From NCBI RefSeq assembly GCF_030506305.1, contig NZ_CP119421.1, positions 2,372,501 through 2,436,500 on the forward strand: a stretch of 64,000 nt of DNA. The letters are read 5' to 3'. The notes under the pieces were generated by a model, which saw only the letters and a list, made by a program, of their open reading frames with translations, made no database searches and was not told the DNA's origin. This document shows positions 10,922 through 21,599 of this stretch, one piece after another. Both the position numbers and the translations under genes were made by a program. Source of the DNA: Porifericola rhodea. Its GTDB lineage: Bacteria > Bacteroidota > Bacteroidia > Cytophagales > Cyclobacteriaceae. Position 1 is the stretch's first letter, and each line of letters opens with the position of its first letter.

Positions 10922-12271
10922 ATGAAAAAACTAACATTGACATTGATGATGGCCCTCCTGGGCGGATCACTTTTTCTAACATCTTGTGAGGATGATGATG
11001 ATCCATCTCCTGATAATGGTAATGGTGGAGATTCTACTAGTACTACAGTAGAAAAGAGTGGAGAGATTACAGCTAACGAAACTTGGACAAGTGATAAAAT
11101 ATATGAGCTAAATGGCAAAGTTGTAGTAACCGAAAACGTTACGCTAGAAATTGAGCCTGGTACTATCATTAAAGGCCAGGAAGGTTCTGAAGCCAGTGCC
11201 TCTGCACTTGTAGTAGCTCGTGGTGGTAAAATTATGGCTGAAGGTACTGCTGATAACCCTATCATTTTTACTTCAGTATTAGATAACATCGCTATCGGAG
11301 AGAAAGCAGGGACTAACCTTGACGAAACTGACAACGAAAAATGGGGTGGCCTTATCATCTTAGGAAGAGCTCCTATCTCAGCTGAAAAGGGTGATACAGA
11401 AGCTGCTATTGAAGGTCTGCCTGCTGATGCTGGCTATGGTCTGTATGGCGGAGACAATGAAGAGGACGACTCAGGTGTTCTTAAGTATGTATCTATCCGC
11501 CATGGTGGTATTCTAATTGGTGATGGTAACGAGATCAATGGTCTAACCCTGGGTGGTGTAGGTTCAGGTACTGTTATTGAAAACGTAGAAGTTTATGCTA
11601 CTCTAGATGATGGTATTGAGTTCTTCGGTGGTAGTGTGGATGTAAAAAATGCCCTAGTTTACTGGCAGGGAGATGACGGTGTAGACATTGACCAGAACTA
11701 CAGCGGTACTGTAAACAACTTTGCGGTAATCCATGGCGATGGTGTGGGTACTGACGAAGGACTTGAAATTGACGGACCGGAAGGCTCTACATACACTGAC
11801 GGTCTATTTACACTTATCAATGGTACTATCATGGGATCTTCTGCTGAAGGTTCTGCAGCTGACATCAAGTCTAAAGCTCAGGGTACTATAGAAAATGTAT
11901 ACTTTAGCGGATATGCAGATGATGCATACATCAAGTTGAGAACTAGCTACGAAGATTTCTGCGGAGACATCAAAGGTGATTCTTATAACAATTACATCGC
12001 TGACAGCCCTACTTTAGTAATTAAAAACAGTGCTTTCGCTAATGCTTCTGCTGAAGACGTATTGGTAGAGGTATATACTGCTTCTAAAGTATCTGATGCG
12101 GACGATGCTCCTACTTGCGAAATCAAAGATGGTCAGCAAGATGCAGTAGATGCAGTATTAGCTGACGATACTTACGGCAACACCAGAGAAGTTGGAAGCG
12201 CAACTGTTGGTGCTGACCTATCAGTATTTGATAACTGGACCATCACATCTATCAAAGGTGGTTTAAACTAA
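10922..12271 (+). CDS. Beta-helix outer-membrane/surface lipoprotein paired with a TonB receptor
   Basis: A 449-residue protein with a lipoprotein signal peptide: basic MKK start, hydrophobic segment and lipobox LTSC with Cys21, followed by an acidic, flexible DDDDPSPDNGNG linker. The body is rich in short G-, N- and D-containing strands (NGLTLGGVGSGTVIENVEVY) typical of a right-handed parallel beta-helix. Similar proteins are often annotated vaguely in Bacteroidota and stand beside TonB receptors, presumably as a surface ligand-binding partner in place of SusD. Two cysteines near residues 345 and 400 might form a disulfide. The ligand is unknown; the upstream repeats suggest phosphate control. 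Confidence 0.7.
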   Translation: MKKLTLTLMMALLGGSLFLTSCEDDDDPSPDNGNGGDSTSTTVEKSGEITANETWTSDKIYELNGKVVVTENVTLEIEPGTIIKGQEGSEASASALVVARGGKIMAEGTADNPIIFTSVLDNIAIGEKAGTNLDETDNEKWGGLIILGRAPISAEKGDTEAAIEGLPADAGYGLYGGDNEEDDSGVLKYVSIRHGGILIGDGNEINGLTLGGVGSGTVIENVEVYATLDDGIEFFGGSVDVKNALVYWQGDDGVDIDQNYSGTVNNFAVIHGDGVGTDEGLEIDGPEGSTYTDGLFTLINGTIMGSSAEGSAADIKSKAQGTIENVYFSGYADDAYIKLRTSYEDFCGDIKGDSYNNYIADSPTLVIKNSAFANASAEDVLVEVYTASKVSDADDAPTCEIKDGQQDAVDAVLADDTYGNTREVGSATVGADLSVFDNWTITSIKGGLN

Positions 12272-12290
12272 TATAGATCATTTCTTAAGT

Positions 12291-12316
12291 AAGCCCTCTG
12301 GTAGGGCTTGCTTTTC
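12291..12316 (+). terminator. Hairpin with T-rich tail between lipoprotein and TonB receptor
   Basis: AAGCCCT (12291-12297) pairs perfectly with AGGGCTT (12303-12309) around a 5-base loop and is followed by GCTTTTCC. The imperfect T tract may give partial termination, lowering receptor expression relative to the lipoprotein. Confidence 0.6.
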
Positions 12317-12404
12317 CTTTCATTAATATCAATCGTCCATAAAGGCTAAGTAAAGCCTAAAATCTCCCTTCGGAGAAAATCAATCTGCATACGTTCAATC
12401 TACA

Positions 12405-15218
12405 ATGAACATGAAAAAAACAATATTATTTCTGTCGCTTGTCCTTACTGGGCTTACTGCATATGCACAGCAAGGTTTTCTTAGAGGAAAAATTATAGAT
12501 GCCGAAACGGGTGAAGCGCTTATAGGGGCTACCGTATCTGTACCAGGTACAGATAAAGGCGCAGTGGCAGACTTTAATGGTAACTACTCTCTGAAACTAG
12601 ACCCAGGTACCCACTCAGTACTGTTTCAGTTTGTCTCTTACCAACCCACAACAGTAAGTGATATAGAAATCAAAGCAGACGAAACCACTACCATGGATAT
12701 AAGTCTGTCTACTGATGTAACAGAACTTGAAGGGGTAGTAATTACTGCAGAGCAGGCTCGTGATACTGAAACTGCCTTACTAACCCTACAAAGAAAATCT
12801 GCAAACCTGATGGATGGTATCTCTTCTCAGACTTTTCGTAAGGTAGGAGATAGCGACTTAGGTTCTGCCATGAAAAGAGTAACTGGAGTTTCAGTACAGC
12901 AGGGCAAATACGTATATGTGCGTGGACTTGGCGACCGCTACACCAGAACTACCCTGAACGAAATGAGCATTCCCGGTCTGGATCCAGATAATAACTCTGT
13001 TCAGATTGACCTCTTCCCAACCAGTACGGTAGAAAACGTAATAGTTTACAAAACATTTACTCCTGATTTAGTAGGAGACTTTTCTGGTGGTATAGTAAAT
13101 GTGGAAACTAAAGAGTTTCCCGAAGAGAAAGCTACCAGCTTTTCTGTAGGCCTTGGCTTTAACCCTGAGATGAACTTCAATGACGATTTTACGCTCTATA
13201 AAGGAGGTAATCTCGACTATCTTGGCATGGACGATGGTACGCGCGAGCTACCCTTTGACAAAAATACCAATATCCCCGACGAAGCACTGGATGATCCTCG
13301 TCTGGAGTCCATTACACGTAGCTTTGGAAAGACAATGGCTGCCCAGCCACGTTCCACTTTCTTCAACTCCAGCCTGTCTTTTTCACACGGTAACCAAGTA
13401 AATAAAGGAAACTCTACGATCGGTTATAATGCCGTTCTTAATTACAAAAATGAGTTTACTTACTTTGACAATGTCTTCTTTGGAGACTTCCTTAAGAGCA
13501 ATAATTCTGAAGTAAATCAGCTTCAGCGCTTCTCTCAACGTTCAGGGGTACTTGGACAGCAAAACGTATTGTGGAGCGCATTACTTTCTGGTGCTTTAAA
13601 GTTTGATAACCACAACTTTTCGTTAAGCTTACTTAGAAGCCAAAATGGACAAAGCCAGGCTTCTGACCGTGTGTTTTCTGACTTTGATCAGACAGGTGCT
13701 ACTCTTCTTCAAGATATCCTGACATATACACAACGTTCACTTACAACCGGTATAATCGTAGGTAAGCATCGTCTGAAAGGTATTGATCTGGAATGGCGTA
13801 ATGTGCTTACTTACTCAAAAATTTATGATCCTGACTTCCGCTCTACAGCTATCTCAGTATCTCAAGGCGACACTACCTTACGTGTAGGAGATGGTGCTGG
13901 TATCAACCGTTTCTGGAGAGATCTAAACGAGTGGAACGAAAGCTTTAAAGTAGATTTAACAGTACCTTATGGCGAAAGCTCAAAGTTTAAGTTTGGAGGT
14001 ATAGGAACGTTGAAAAGCAGAGACTTTGAAGTACTTTCTTATAACTTCAGAGTGACAGACCCTTCTAACGTATCTATTGACCCTGATGATTTTTTCAGAG
14101 AAGAAAACATTTGGACTCCCGAAGAAGAAGAAGGAACCTATGCTATAGGTAACTATCAGCCGGCAAACTCTTTTGACTCTCGCATGTCTGTTTTTGGTGC
14201 TTACGTAATGACAGAGCAACAGATTAGCGATCAGCTAAAAGCGATTTATGGCGTAAGGGTAGAGAAAGCAGATATGTTCTACACGGGACAGAACAATCAG
14301 GGTACAGTGTTTTATGATGATGAAAAGACATTAGATGAACTGGACTTCATGCCTTCTGTAAACATGGTGTACAACATCATAGAGAATATGAACCTGCGCA
14401 TGTCTTACAGCAGAACTTTAGCCAGACCAACATTTAAAGAGAAGTCTGTCGCTCAGATTTTTGATCCCATTTCAGGTAGAACTTTTGTAGGTAACATAGA
14501 TCTGGAGCAAACTCACATTAACAATGCGGATATTCGTTGGGAATACTTTTACACTCCTAGCGAAATGGTTTCGGTGTCTGGTTTTTACAAGCACTTTAAC
14601 GGACATATTGAGCTTACCTCATTTGACGTAAGACCGGATGAACTTAAGCCTAGAAACGCTGGCGAAAGTAATATTGTAGGAGTTGAGCTAGAAGTAAGAA
14701 AGAATCTGGAGTTCATCGCACCTACCCTTACCAACCTTTCAGTAGGTACCAATGCATCTTTCGTACGTTCATCTGTTGACCTTAAGTCAGTTATTGTAAA
14801 CAACAACGGAACCTCAGACTACGAGCTACGTCAGCAGTTTCTTAGAGATGGGGAAGAACTGGATGATACTCGCCCTATGGCTGGCCAGTCTCCCTTCCTG
14901 ATTAATGCTTACCTTAATTACGTTAATGAAGGTGGTGATCTGAACATTAACCTAGCGTACAATGTACAGGGTGAGACCTTAAATATTGTAGGTTCTGGTA
15001 GAGTACCAGATGTTTACACTAAGCCTTTTAATAGCTTAAACCTGAATGCATACAAAGATTTTGGGGTAGAAGGAAACTCAAGAGTAACCGTAGGAATCAC
15101 CAACATTCTGGACGACGACCAGGAGAATGTATTTAAGTCATACGAAGCCGAAGAGCAATACTTCTCTGTATTCCGTCCAGGAAGAACATTCTCAGTAAAA
15201 TATTCGTACCGATTCTAA
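12405..15218 (+). CDS. TonB-dependent outer-membrane receptor with carboxypeptidase-regulatory domain
   Basis: A 937-residue receptor. A signal peptide ends near AYAQ (about residue 22); a CarboxypepD_reg/CNA-B-like domain follows at about 25-110 (GKIIDAETGEALIGATV). The plug domain is at about 125-230 and includes VYVRGLGDRYTRTTLNE, followed by a large 22-stranded barrel ending in the aromatic YSYRF terminus expected for BAM recognition. It imports a substrate across the outer membrane with TonB-ExbBD energy. There is no SusD gene beside it; the lipoprotein upstream is the likely partner. The ATG at 12411 is an alternative start. Candidate phosphate-linked uptake, by inference from the upstream repeats. 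Confidence 0.88.
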   Translation: MNMKKTILFLSLVLTGLTAYAQQGFLRGKIIDAETGEALIGATVSVPGTDKGAVADFNGNYSLKLDPGTHSVLFQFVSYQPTTVSDIEIKADETTTMDISLSTDVTELEGVVITAEQARDTETALLTLQRKSANLMDGISSQTFRKVGDSDLGSAMKRVTGVSVQQGKYVYVRGLGDRYTRTTLNEMSIPGLDPDNNSVQIDLFPTSTVENVIVYKTFTPDLVGDFSGGIVNVETKEFPEEKATSFSVGLGFNPEMNFNDDFTLYKGGNLDYLGMDDGTRELPFDKNTNIPDEALDDPRLESITRSFGKTMAAQPRSTFFNSSLSFSHGNQVNKGNSTIGYNAVLNYKNEFTYFDNVFFGDFLKSNNSEVNQLQRFSQRSGVLGQQNVLWSALLSGALKFDNHNFSLSLLRSQNGQSQASDRVFSDFDQTGATLLQDILTYTQRSLTTGIIVGKHRLKGIDLEWRNVLTYSKIYDPDFRSTAISVSQGDTTLRVGDGAGINRFWRDLNEWNESFKVDLTVPYGESSKFKFGGIGTLKSRDFEVLSYNFRVTDPSNVSIDPDDFFREENIWTPEEEEGTYAIGNYQPANSFDSRMSVFGAYVMTEQQISDQLKAIYGVRVEKADMFYTGQNNQGTVFYDDEKTLDELDFMPSVNMVYNIIENMNLRMSYSRTLARPTFKEKSVAQIFDPISGRTFVGNIDLEQTHINNADIRWEYFYTPSEMVSVSGFYKHFNGHIELTSFDVRPDELKPRNAGESNIVGVELEVRKNLEFIAPTLTNLSVGTNASFVRSSVDLKSVIVNNNGTSDYELRQQFLRDGEELDDTRPMAGQSPFLINAYLNYVNEGGDLNINLAYNVQGETLNIVGSGRVPDVYTKPFNSLNLNAYKDFGVEGNSRVTVGITNILDDDQENVFKSYEAEEQYFSVFRPGRTFSVKYSYRF

Positions 15219-15237
15219 TTTGTGAGATAACAACAGT

Positions 15238-15266
15238 AAAAGCGGCCTTGATGCCGCTTTTTTTTT
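15238..15266 (+). terminator. Rho-independent terminator after the TonB receptor
   Basis: AAAGCGGC pairs with GCCGCTTT around the loop CTTGAT, and nine T residues follow the stem. A textbook terminator. Confidence 0.92.
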
Positions 15267-15436
15267 GACCATACCCCTAGACTGCAGTACAGGAAGATGT
15301 AAATAAAAGATGACATTTGCGTTTATTATAAAAAGGATGAAGAAAGGAATAGCAACCTTTACTGCTTAAAGAACGAACAATTTTAGGGTAAACATGACAG
15401 GTGTGTACAGGTTTACAAGTAGATAAAATAGAAAGT

Positions 15437-16348
15437 ATGAGTAAAAATGTTTTAATAAGCGGGGGCAGCGGTATGTTAGGTAGTCGCCTTACCAAAATGC
15501 TCATGGACAAAGGATACAGTGTAAGCCACCTGAGCCGCTCTGCCAGTAGTAAATCATCTGTTACTACCTATGTATGGGATATTCAAAAGCAGGAAATTGA
15601 CCCTGAAGCAGTCAAAAATGCAGACCATATTATACACCTTGCCGGAGCAGGGGTAGCTGATAAACGCTGGACAGAGCAGCGAAAAAAAGTGATTCTTTCC
15701 AGCAGAACAGAGTCTACAAAACTACTGCATAATGCATTATCTCAGCTGGGTGAACATAAGGTGAAGTCTTTTGTATCTGCTTCAGCTATAGGTATTTATG
15801 GTTCTGATACTGGCGGTGCAGAAGTATATGAAAGTAGCCCTAAAGGGGATGATTTTCTGGCAGAAGTCGTTAAAAAATGGGAAGCTTCTGTAGATGAGGT
15901 CAAGAGGCTGAACATACGTACTAGCAAACTTAGAATAGGTGTGGTTTTAAGTATGGAAGGTGGAGCCTTACCCAAGATAGTACAGCCGGTAAAGATGGGA
16001 GTAGGATCACCTTTGGGCAGTGGCCAACAGTTTATGAGCTGGATTCATATTGACGACCTGTGCCGTATGTTTATCTATGCGTTGGAAAATGAAGATATAG
16101 AAGGAGTATATAATGCAGTGGCTCCCCGGCCTGTTACTAACGAAAAACTGACGCAAAGCGCCGCTAAAATATTACATAAACCTCTCTTTATGCCTAACGT
16201 ACCAGCATTTGCTATTAAGCTGGCTTTTGGAGAAATGGCATCAATTGTGTTAGGAGGAAACCGTGTATCTGGTAAGAAAATAGCTAATAAAGGCTTTGAT
16301 TTTCAGTACAAAAGTATAGAGCCCGCCTTACAGGATTTACTCAAATAA
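15437..16348 (+). CDS. TIGR01777-family SDR oxidoreductase (YfcH-like)
   Basis: A 303-residue extended SDR with the NAD(P) loop ISGGSGMLGSRL at the N-terminus, the IIHLAGAGVADKRW segment diagnostic of the TIGR01777 family, and the active-site region SASAIGIYG. The C-terminal part matches the DUF1731 region (MPNVPAFAIKLAFGEMA). The biological substrate of this widespread family is not known. I chose ATG 15437 rather than the upstream GTG at 15401 because the Rossmann motif then starts at residue 5, as in homologues. It has its own leader after the terminator. Confidence 0.88.
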   Translation: MSKNVLISGGSGMLGSRLTKMLMDKGYSVSHLSRSASSKSSVTTYVWDIQKQEIDPEAVKNADHIIHLAGAGVADKRWTEQRKKVILSSRTESTKLLHNALSQLGEHKVKSFVSASAIGIYGSDTGGAEVYESSPKGDDFLAEVVKKWEASVDEVKRLNIRTSKLRIGVVLSMEGGALPKIVQPVKMGVGSPLGSGQQFMSWIHIDDLCRMFIYALENEDIEGVYNAVAPRPVTNEKLTQSAAKILHKPLFMPNVPAFAIKLAFGEMASIVLGGNRVSGKKIANKGFDFQYKSIEPALQDLLK

Positions 16349-16429
16349 ATGGTTATGGAAAGCGGTAAGGCCTAAACTGGTGCTGAATGTTTCAGCCCAT
16401 AAGCAAATATATTAACCCTAAGTAGTAAA

Positions 16430-17194
16430 ATGAACGAAAGTAATAAAGATCAGAATGGAGCAACAAAGAGGTTGCCTGAACATACCCCTACGCCGGGAGA
16501 AAGAATAAAAAAAGCTTTTAAAGAAAGAGATTGGAATGAAATCAAAATTAACGACTCCTGGGCAGTTTTTAAAATTATGTCCGAGTTTGTTGAAGGTTTT
16601 GAAAAGCTAGCCAAAATAGGCCCATGTGTTACTATTTTTGGCTCTGCGCGTACCCAAAACGATCACCCTTACTATAAAACTACTGAGCAGATTGCCGCCC
16701 AGTTAGTAAGACACGGTTATGGTGTAATTACTGGTGGAGGCCCCGGTATAATGGAGGCCGGTAACAAAGGCGCTAAAGATGAAGGAGGAAAATCAGTAGG
16801 TATCAATATCATTTTACCTTTTGAGCAATCCAGTAATATTTATATTGATCCGGATAAACTGATCACTTTTGATTACTTTTTTGTTAGAAAGGTGATGTTT
16901 GTTAAGTATTCTCAGGGCTTTATCGTTATGCCAGGCGGATTCGGCACTTTAGATGAACTTTTTGAGGCACTTACGCTCATACAGACTAAAAAAATTGGTA
17001 GATTTCCCATTGTACTTGTTGGTACCGACTACTGGAAGGGACTTTTACACTGGATAGAAGATATAGTACTCAAGCAGGAAAAAAATATCAGTGCCGTAGA
17101 TATGGACCTGATTAATCTGGTAGATACTCCCGAAGAAGCAGTAGAAGTTATCGATAATTTTTACTCAAAATATACATTATCACCAAACTTCTAG
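16430..17194 (+). CDS. LOG-family protein (TIGR00730), nucleoside-5'-monophosphate phosphoribohydrolase
   Basis: A 254-residue Rossmann-like protein with both LOG signatures: GGGPGIMEAGNKGA (substrate binding) and PGGFGTLDELFE, the conserved PGGxGTxxE motif holding the catalytic residues. LOG enzymes cleave N6-modified AMP or simple nucleoside monophosphates to the free base and ribose 5-phosphate. About 50 extra N-terminal polar residues precede the core; bacterial type-II LOG proteins often have such extensions. The lytic transglycosylase gene begins 7 bases downstream, so the two are co-transcribed. Confidence 0.9.
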   Translation: MNESNKDQNGATKRLPEHTPTPGERIKKAFKERDWNEIKINDSWAVFKIMSEFVEGFEKLAKIGPCVTIFGSARTQNDHPYYKTTEQIAAQLVRHGYGVITGGGPGIMEAGNKGAKDEGGKSVGINIILPFEQSSNIYIDPDKLITFDYFFVRKVMFVKYSQGFIVMPGGFGTLDELFEALTLIQTKKIGRFPIVLVGTDYWKGLLHWIEDIVLKQEKNISAVDMDLINLVDTPEEAVEVIDNFYSKYTLSPNF

Positions 17195-17201
17195 AATCAT
17201 T

Positions 17202-18203
17202 TTGAATACGCTAAAAACGCAGGTTAGAGTACAGTTTGTTATCATTCTTCTTTTGGTTTTTTATCTGGGCTGGCGAGAGTTCGTAGATGAAGCTCCCCCC
17301 TCAGGTGTAAAAGAAGCATCAATGGAGAATGATGAGAGCAGAAAGGAAGAGATGAAAGGTACGAACAAGCTTCCTAACTATCAGGCTTTTATCGTTCCTA
17401 CTCCGGAAGAGCTAACCTTTGCCGGTGAGAAAATTGTTTTAAAAGAACCTGATCTGCGCGAGCGTTTTGACCGTGAAATACACGTAAATGCTAACTGGCA
17501 TTCTAATACTATTCTAATGATTAAGCGCTCCCATCGTTGGATGGCGCAGATCTCTGAGGTGCTTAAGAAAAACAATGTACCCGATGATTTTAAATACATT
17601 GTAGCGATAGAAAGTAATTTTGAGGAAAATGCCCGTTCTCACCGTAATGCGGTTGGTTTCTGGCAACTGCTGGAAGGTACCGCTGAGCAATATGGGTTGG
17701 AAGTAAACAATGAAGTAGATGAGAGACGCGATCCTGTAAAAGCTACTGAGGCCGCTTGCAAATATCTACACGATGCCTACGATAAGTTTGGCGACTGGAC
17801 CAGCGTAGCGGCTTCATATAATGTAGGTATGCGAGGGTTGGAGCGCCGTCTGGATGAGCAAAAAGTAGACTCATATTTTGATGTGCTGCTGAATGATGAA
17901 ACCTCACGCTATATGTTTCGGATTCTTGCGGCCAAGGCCATATTGGAAAATCCCGGATTATATGGGTTTAACATACCAGTGGGTGAGCGTTATCGCCAAC
18001 CCGAGTTTGATACTGTTAAAGTAGAAGAAACGATACCCGACCTTGTAGACTTTGCCCATAAGCATGGGATAACTTACAAAACGCTTAAGCGCTACAACCC
18101 GTGGCTGCGTGACCGGGACCTTACCGTAAAAAACAATACGTATGAAATTTTAATCTCTAAGGATCCGCTAGAGCAGCATCTTGTACAAAAACTCACCAAG
18201 TAA
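17202..18203 (+). CDS. Membrane-anchored lytic transglycosylase, MltD-like
   Basis: A 333-residue murein lyase. The N-terminal hydrophobic segment (about residues 10-23) is a signal anchor. An SLT domain at about 125-225 has catalytic Glu137 in AIESNFEENARS, followed by GFWQLLEGTAEQYGL and SVAASYNVGMRGL as in family 1 transglycosylases. A C-terminal LysM-like region (about 275-325) would bind peptidoglycan. The start is a TTG 7 bases after the LOG gene; no upstream ATG exists and the next ATG would remove the membrane anchor. It cuts glycan strands in the periplasm for wall remodelling. Confidence 0.88.
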   Translation: MNTLKTQVRVQFVIILLLVFYLGWREFVDEAPPSGVKEASMENDESRKEEMKGTNKLPNYQAFIVPTPEELTFAGEKIVLKEPDLRERFDREIHVNANWHSNTILMIKRSHRWMAQISEVLKKNNVPDDFKYIVAIESNFEENARSHRNAVGFWQLLEGTAEQYGLEVNNEVDERRDPVKATEAACKYLHDAYDKFGDWTSVAASYNVGMRGLERRLDEQKVDSYFDVLLNDETSRYMFRILAAKAILENPGLYGFNIPVGERYRQPEFDTVKVEETIPDLVDFAHKHGITYKTLKRYNPWLRDRDLTVKNNTYEILISKDPLEQHLVQKLTK

Positions 18204-18231
18204 TAATAGCGTTTGTATAAAAAAAAACTAG

Positions 18232-18264
18232 GCCGTTTATGTTAAGCATGAACGGCTTCTTTTT
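18232..18264 (+). terminator. Rho-independent terminator after the lytic transglycosylase
   Basis: A 10-bp stem (18232-18241 with 18247-18256, one G-U pair) around loop TTAAG is followed by TTCTTTTTT. Confidence 0.88.
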
Positions 18265-18265
18265 T

Positions 18266-18698
18266 ATGAGCCTTTTCCGATACCAACCCATACATTAGCC
18301 TACCACGAGAGAGTGTGTTGATGATATAGCGCCTGCGTATTTTTTTCAAACACTTTTGGTATTACCAATCGTATCTATAAGAATGAATAGAACTGTTGAA
18401 GCTGATTGGACTTAAGCAATTGAAGATAAGTATTTTGCTAGGCAGCAACATAAACTTTCAGGCTTTGGAGTATTATAGTTTCGTTATATTTTAGTTAAGC
18501 AGTATTAATATGCTGTGCTACAACTGATCTTAAAATATAATATGATGATTACGGTTACGCTTCTATCTGAATAAAGCTATAAGACCGAGAGTAGATGCCA
18601 TTTACATGTACCATACTCACAAGAAAAAGTAATAACTTAGCACCTTTTGCACTTCGCAATAGTTAGGGTATTGACCTAATTGATAATGTGATCAATAT
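18266..18698. other. 433-base gap upstream of uvrA
   Basis: AT-rich sequence with no frame that looks coding, no tRNA and no strong hairpin. It must hold the uvrA promoter, but I could not identify a clear TTG/TAnnTTTG pair. I searched by eye for a LexA-type palindrome near the uvrA start and saw none. Confidence 0.5.
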
Positions 18699-21575
18699 AT
18701 GCAGCAAACAGACGAGCAAACTTTACATAAGCATACAGATGATAGTGGCTTTTCTACCTCTTATGATCAGGAAGCCATAGAAATTTATGGAGCCAGAGAA
18801 CATAACCTGAAGAATATAGATGTATGGCTACCTCGCAATAAACTAATAGTAGTAACGGGTATAAGTGGTAGTGGAAAGTCCTCTCTTGCCTTTGATACTA
18901 TATATGCAGAAGGGCAACGCCGATATATGGAGAGTTTCTCTGCTTATGCACGCTCTTTCATAGGTAATCTGGAAAGGCCGGATGTAGATAAAATAAACGG
19001 TCTGAGCCCAGTCATATCTATAGAGCAGAAGACCACTTCTAAAAACCCACGATCTACTGTAGGTACAGTTACAGAAATTTACGATTTTATGCGTCTGCTT
19101 TATGCCCGTGCCGGAGAGGCCTATTCTTACCTCACCGGTAAAAAGATGAAGCAGCAGTCGGAAGATCAGATCATAGATTATATACTGGATAGCTTTGACC
19201 AACAAAAGCTTATTATTTTAGCTCCGGTAGTAAAAGGACGAAAAGGCCATTACCGGGAGCTATTTCAGCAGGTGCGCAAAATGGGCTTTGCTAAAGTACG
19301 TGTAGATGGAGAGGTGATGGATCTGGTACCCAAGATGCAGGTGGACCGTTATAAAACTCACGACATAGAAATTGTCATAGACCGGGTACTGGTAACTGCT
19401 GACGATCGCTATCGTATTGCCGAATCTATAAAAACAGCCCTGGATCATGGCAAGGGAATCATGATGGTGTCTGATACTGAAGGAAATGTGCAGCATTTCT
19501 CTAAGTTTTTGATGGATCCTGAAACAGGACTGGCTTATGACGAACCCGCACCCAATACTTTTTCTTTCAACTCTCCTTACGGTATGTGCCCCAGCTGTAG
19601 TGGGTTAGGCAAAATAGAAGAGTTTGCTATGGAAAATATTATTCCGGATGATAGCCTAAGCATTAGCCGTGGTGGGATTGCTCCTCTGGGGGAATATCGT
19701 GATATCTGGATATTTAAAAAACTAGAGGCTGTGCTTAAAAAACACAAAGTAAAGCTTAGCACACCCATCAAAGACATTCCTGAAAAGGTGATGAAGATAA
19801 TAATGAATGGCGACTCCGATACTGTAGCTGTCAAGTCTATCAAATACCCAGGCTCTAACTATAATGTTAAATTTGAAGGTGTAATTGGCTATCTGGAAAA
19901 GCAACAGGAAACAGGTACCGATAAAACCCAGAAATGGGTAAAGCAGTTTGTGAGTAGCCGTACCTGCCCGGAGTGTAATGGGGCTCGCCTGAAAAAAGAG
20001 TCATTACATTTTAAAATAGCTGATAGAAACATAGCCGAACTGGCTATGATGAATATCGAGGAACTTAGCCAGTGGTTTGTAGGGTTGGAAGACCGCATTA
20101 ACGACCGTCAGCGACTAATTGCATCTGAAGTACTAAAAGAAATACGTAAGCGTATAGGCTTTCTGGTAGATGTAGGACTAACCTATCTCAGCCTGAACCG
20201 TCCTCTAAAAACACTCTCTGGCGGTGAAGCTCAACGTATCCGACTGGCTACCCAGATTGGTACCCAACTGGTAGGGGTATTGTACATCCTGGATGAGCCA
20301 AGCATCGGCCTGCACCAGAGAGATAACGTAAAGCTAATCAAAGCTCTGCAAGACTTGCGAGACCTTGGCAATACCGTAATAGTGGTAGAGCATGACAAGG
20401 ACATGATGTTACAGGCAGACTATATATTGGATATTGGCCCTGGAGCTGGTAGACACGGAGGGCAGGTTATTGCTTCTGGCAACCCTAAAGAGTTTCTTAA
20501 TAATGGAGGTATTACAGCAGAGTACCTTAACGAGACCCGAAAGATTAGCGTGCCAGAGAAGAGGAGGGAAGGCAATGGTAAAGAAATTAAGCTCAGTGGC
20601 GCCAGCGGTAACAATCTAAAAAATGTAACCCTAACCCTGCCCTTAGGAAAAATGATATGTGTTACAGGAGTATCAGGTAGTGGTAAGTCTACCCTTATTC
20701 ACAACACCTTGTTTCCTCTGCTTAGCCAGCACTTTTATCGTTCGCATACTGACCCTTATCCATATAAAGACATTAAAGGGCTGAAAAACATAGATAAGGT
20801 TATAGAAGTAGATCAGTCGCCTATTGGCAGAACGCCTCGTTCCAATCCGGCCACTTATACTGGTGTGTTTTCAGATATTCGGGCTCTTTTCTCTCAGTTG
20901 CCCGAAGCAAAGATTAGAGGATACAAACCGGGACGCTTTTCTTTTAATGTAAAAGGAGGGCGCTGCGAAACCTGCGAAGGAGCGGGGATGCAGCTTATAG
21001 AGATGGACTTTCTGCCAGATGTGCATGTACCTTGCCCCACCTGTAAAGGCAAGCGCTATAACCGCGAAACGCTGGAAATACGCTTTAAGGGTAAGTCTAT
21101 AGCCGATGTGCTGGACATGACGGTAGAGCAGGCGGTAGAGTTTTTTGAGAATCAGCCTCGCATTTTGCGTAAAATTCAGACGCTGGAAGATGTAGGTCTG
21201 GGCTATATCAGCCTGGGTCAGCATGCTACTACGCTCTCTGGGGGTGAGGCTCAACGGGTAAAGCTGGCAACCGAATTATCTAAAAAAGATACTGGCAAAA
21301 CACTGTATATTCTGGATGAACCTACCACGGGTCTACATTTTCAGGATATTCAGCACCTGCTTGATGTCCTCAATAAGTTAGTAGACAAAGGAAATACCGT
21401 ATTGGTTATTGAACATAACCTGGACGTAATAAAAGTAGCTGACCATATTGTAGACCTGGGGCCAGAGGGAGGTAATGAAGGTGGACAGATTATTGGCGAA
21501 GGCACACCAGAAAAGGTAGCTAAGATTAAAAAGGGCTATACCAGTTATTTTCTGAAAGAAGAGCTAAAAGGCTAA
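18699..21575 (+). CDS. uvrA: UvrABC excinuclease subunit A
   Basis: A full-length 958-residue UvrA, the damage-recognition ATPase of nucleotide excision repair. It has two ABC modules: Walker [10 protein letters not shown] (near residue 53) and GVSGSGKST (near residue 653), with paired signatures [12 protein letters not shown] and [12 protein letters not shown] and Walker [11 protein letters not shown] and [10 protein letters not shown]. Zinc-finger cysteines appear in [24 protein letters not shown] and CPTCKGKR. A polar N-terminal extension of about 25 residues precedes the usual [11 protein letters not shown] start. The gene is monocistronic with its own terminator; uvrC lies elsewhere in the window (41168-42976). 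Confidence 0.98.
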   Translation: MQQTDEQTLHKHTDDSGFSTSYDQEAIEIYGAREHNLKNIDVWLPRNKLIVVTGISGSGKSSLAFDTIYAEGQRRYMESFSAYARSFIGNLERPDVDKINGLSPVISIEQKTTSKNPRSTVGTVTEIYDFMRLLYARAGEAYSYLTGKKMKQQSEDQIIDYILDSFDQQKLIILAPVVKGRKGHYRELFQQVRKMGFAKVRVDGEVMDLVPKMQVDRYKTHDIEIVIDRVLVTADDRYRIAESIKTALDHGKGIMMVSDTEGNVQHFSKFLMDPETGLAYDEPAPNTFSFNSPYGMCPSCSGLGKIEEFAMENIIPDDSLSISRGGIAPLGEYRDIWIFKKLEAVLKKHKVKLSTPIKDIPEKVMKIIMNGDSDTVAVKSIKYPGSNYNVKFEGVIGYLEKQQETGTDKTQKWVKQFVSSRTCPECNGARLKKESLHFKIADRNIAELAMMNIEELSQWFVGLEDRINDRQRLIASEVLKEIRKRIGFLVDVGLTYLSLNRPLKTLSGGEAQRIRLATQIGTQLVGVLYILDEPSIGLHQRDNVKLIKALQDLRDLGNTVIVVEHDKDMMLQADYILDIGPGAGRHGGQVIASGNPKEFLNNGGITAEYLNETRKISVPEKRREGNGKEIKLSGASGNNLKNVTLTLPLGKMICVTGVSGSGKSTLIHNTLFPLLSQHFYRSHTDPYPYKDIKGLKNIDKVIEVDQSPIGRTPRSNPATYTGVFSDIRALFSQLPEAKIRGYKPGRFSFNVKGGRCETCEGAGMQLIEMDFLPDVHVPCPTCKGKRYNRETLEIRFKGKSIADVLDMTVEQAVEFFENQPRILRKIQTLEDVGLGYISLGQHATTLSGGEAQRVKLATELSKKDTGKTLYILDEPTTGLHFQDIQHLLDVLNKLVDKGNTVLVIEHNLDVIKVADHIVDLGPEGGNEGGQIIGEGTPEKVAKIKKGYTSYFLKEELKG

Positions 21576-21599
21576 AACTGCTAAACACGCTTGATCTCT

